A stretch of DNA of 5,724 bases. Source: Candidatus Roizmanbacteria bacterium (GTDB lineage: Bacteria > Patescibacteriota > Microgenomatia > UBA1406 > GWC2-37-13). The notes beneath the pieces were generated by a model. That model saw only the letters and a list, made by a program, of their open reading frames with translations, was not told the origin of the DNA and ran no database searches. Shown here piece after piece: positions 5,604-5,724 of this stretch. The first letter of the stretch is position 1; the number at the start of each line of letters is the position of its first letter. The position numbers were made by a program, and so were the translations under genes. The DNA is taken from positions 1 to 5,724 of the forward strand of contig JACPMD010000087.1 of the NCBI GenBank assembly GCA_016186235.1. Reading direction: 5' to 3'.

Positions 5604-5724
5604 TCATCTCTCATATATTTTTGCATTATCTGTAAATCCAATTACTTGCGAAGAAGTTTTTCCAGGAAAAGTCTCAAACTTAATTTTTCTATCTTCTAAC
5701 ATTTGTACTACTACAGTTCCAGCT
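5604..5724 (-). CDS. C-terminal 39 residues of an unrecognised protein
   Basis: A minus-strand frame enters from the right edge and ends at TGA 5604-5606. The visible end begins AGTVVVQMLEDRKIKFETF and finishes with TDNAKIYER, alternating hydrophobic and polar residues in a way typical of beta strands, as in an extracellular domain. I do not recognise the family. It ends 3 bases before the ATG of the lipoprotein gene and is too short to be a gene by itself, but the tight spacing, shared strand and clean stop support a real co-transcribed upstream gene. Confidence 0.5.
   Translation of the reverse strand, partial: AGTVVVQMLEDRKIKFETFPGKTSSQVIGFTDNAKIYER

Overview
The left four fifths of this window (about 1-4600) look like Candidate Phyla Radiation / Patescibacteria DNA, most likely Microgenomates-like. 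This is judged from memory of the family, not from a search. The evidence is moderate GC (about 35-50%), tight gene spacing with few Shine-Dalgarno sequences, and a MiaB with a central insertion and no TRAM domain. It also includes a small membrane protein carrying an LPxxIPxFYSxPxGEDQLA motif, and a MraY/WecA-type transferase with divergent NWSKGVDGQLPG and MPGYGGG motifs.

Plus strand, in order. (1) The 3' end of a gene that resembles the C-terminus of serine hydroxymethyltransferase. (2) A 101-residue, three-helix membrane protein whose ATG sits 8 bases after a perfect TATAAT, so its mRNA may be leaderless. (3) A 352-residue polyprenyl-phosphate sugar-1-phosphate transferase homologue starting 2 bases after that gene. 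(4) The tRNA methylthiotransferase MiaB, starting at GTG 6 bases after an extended -10-like element that overlaps the previous stop codon.

Minus strand, converging on miaB: a clear M1-family zinc aminopeptidase (GAMEN, HELVH-X18-E, catalytic Tyr) that is damaged at both ends. At its 3' end a 17-bp perfect tandem duplication shifts the frame and replaces a family-like C-terminal tail with SIR-stop. At its 5' end the whole N-terminal domain is missing. M1-like sequence stops near position 4605, where GC drops from about 47% to about 12-30%.

The right part (about 4605-5724) is AT-rich and all on the minus strand. It holds the 3' end of an unrecognised gene, then (3 bases later) a lipoprotein with a degenerate M23-like fold, an 88-bp very AT-rich gap with an archaeal-looking TATA box, and the start of an unrecognised protein that runs into the aminopeptidase fragment out of frame. 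The 4605 junction is either a real recombination or transfer breakpoint, or an assembly chimera joining two organisms; the sequence alone cannot decide. I see no RNA genes, CRISPR arrays, insertion sequences or convincing intrinsic terminators, and no clear new multi-gene system.
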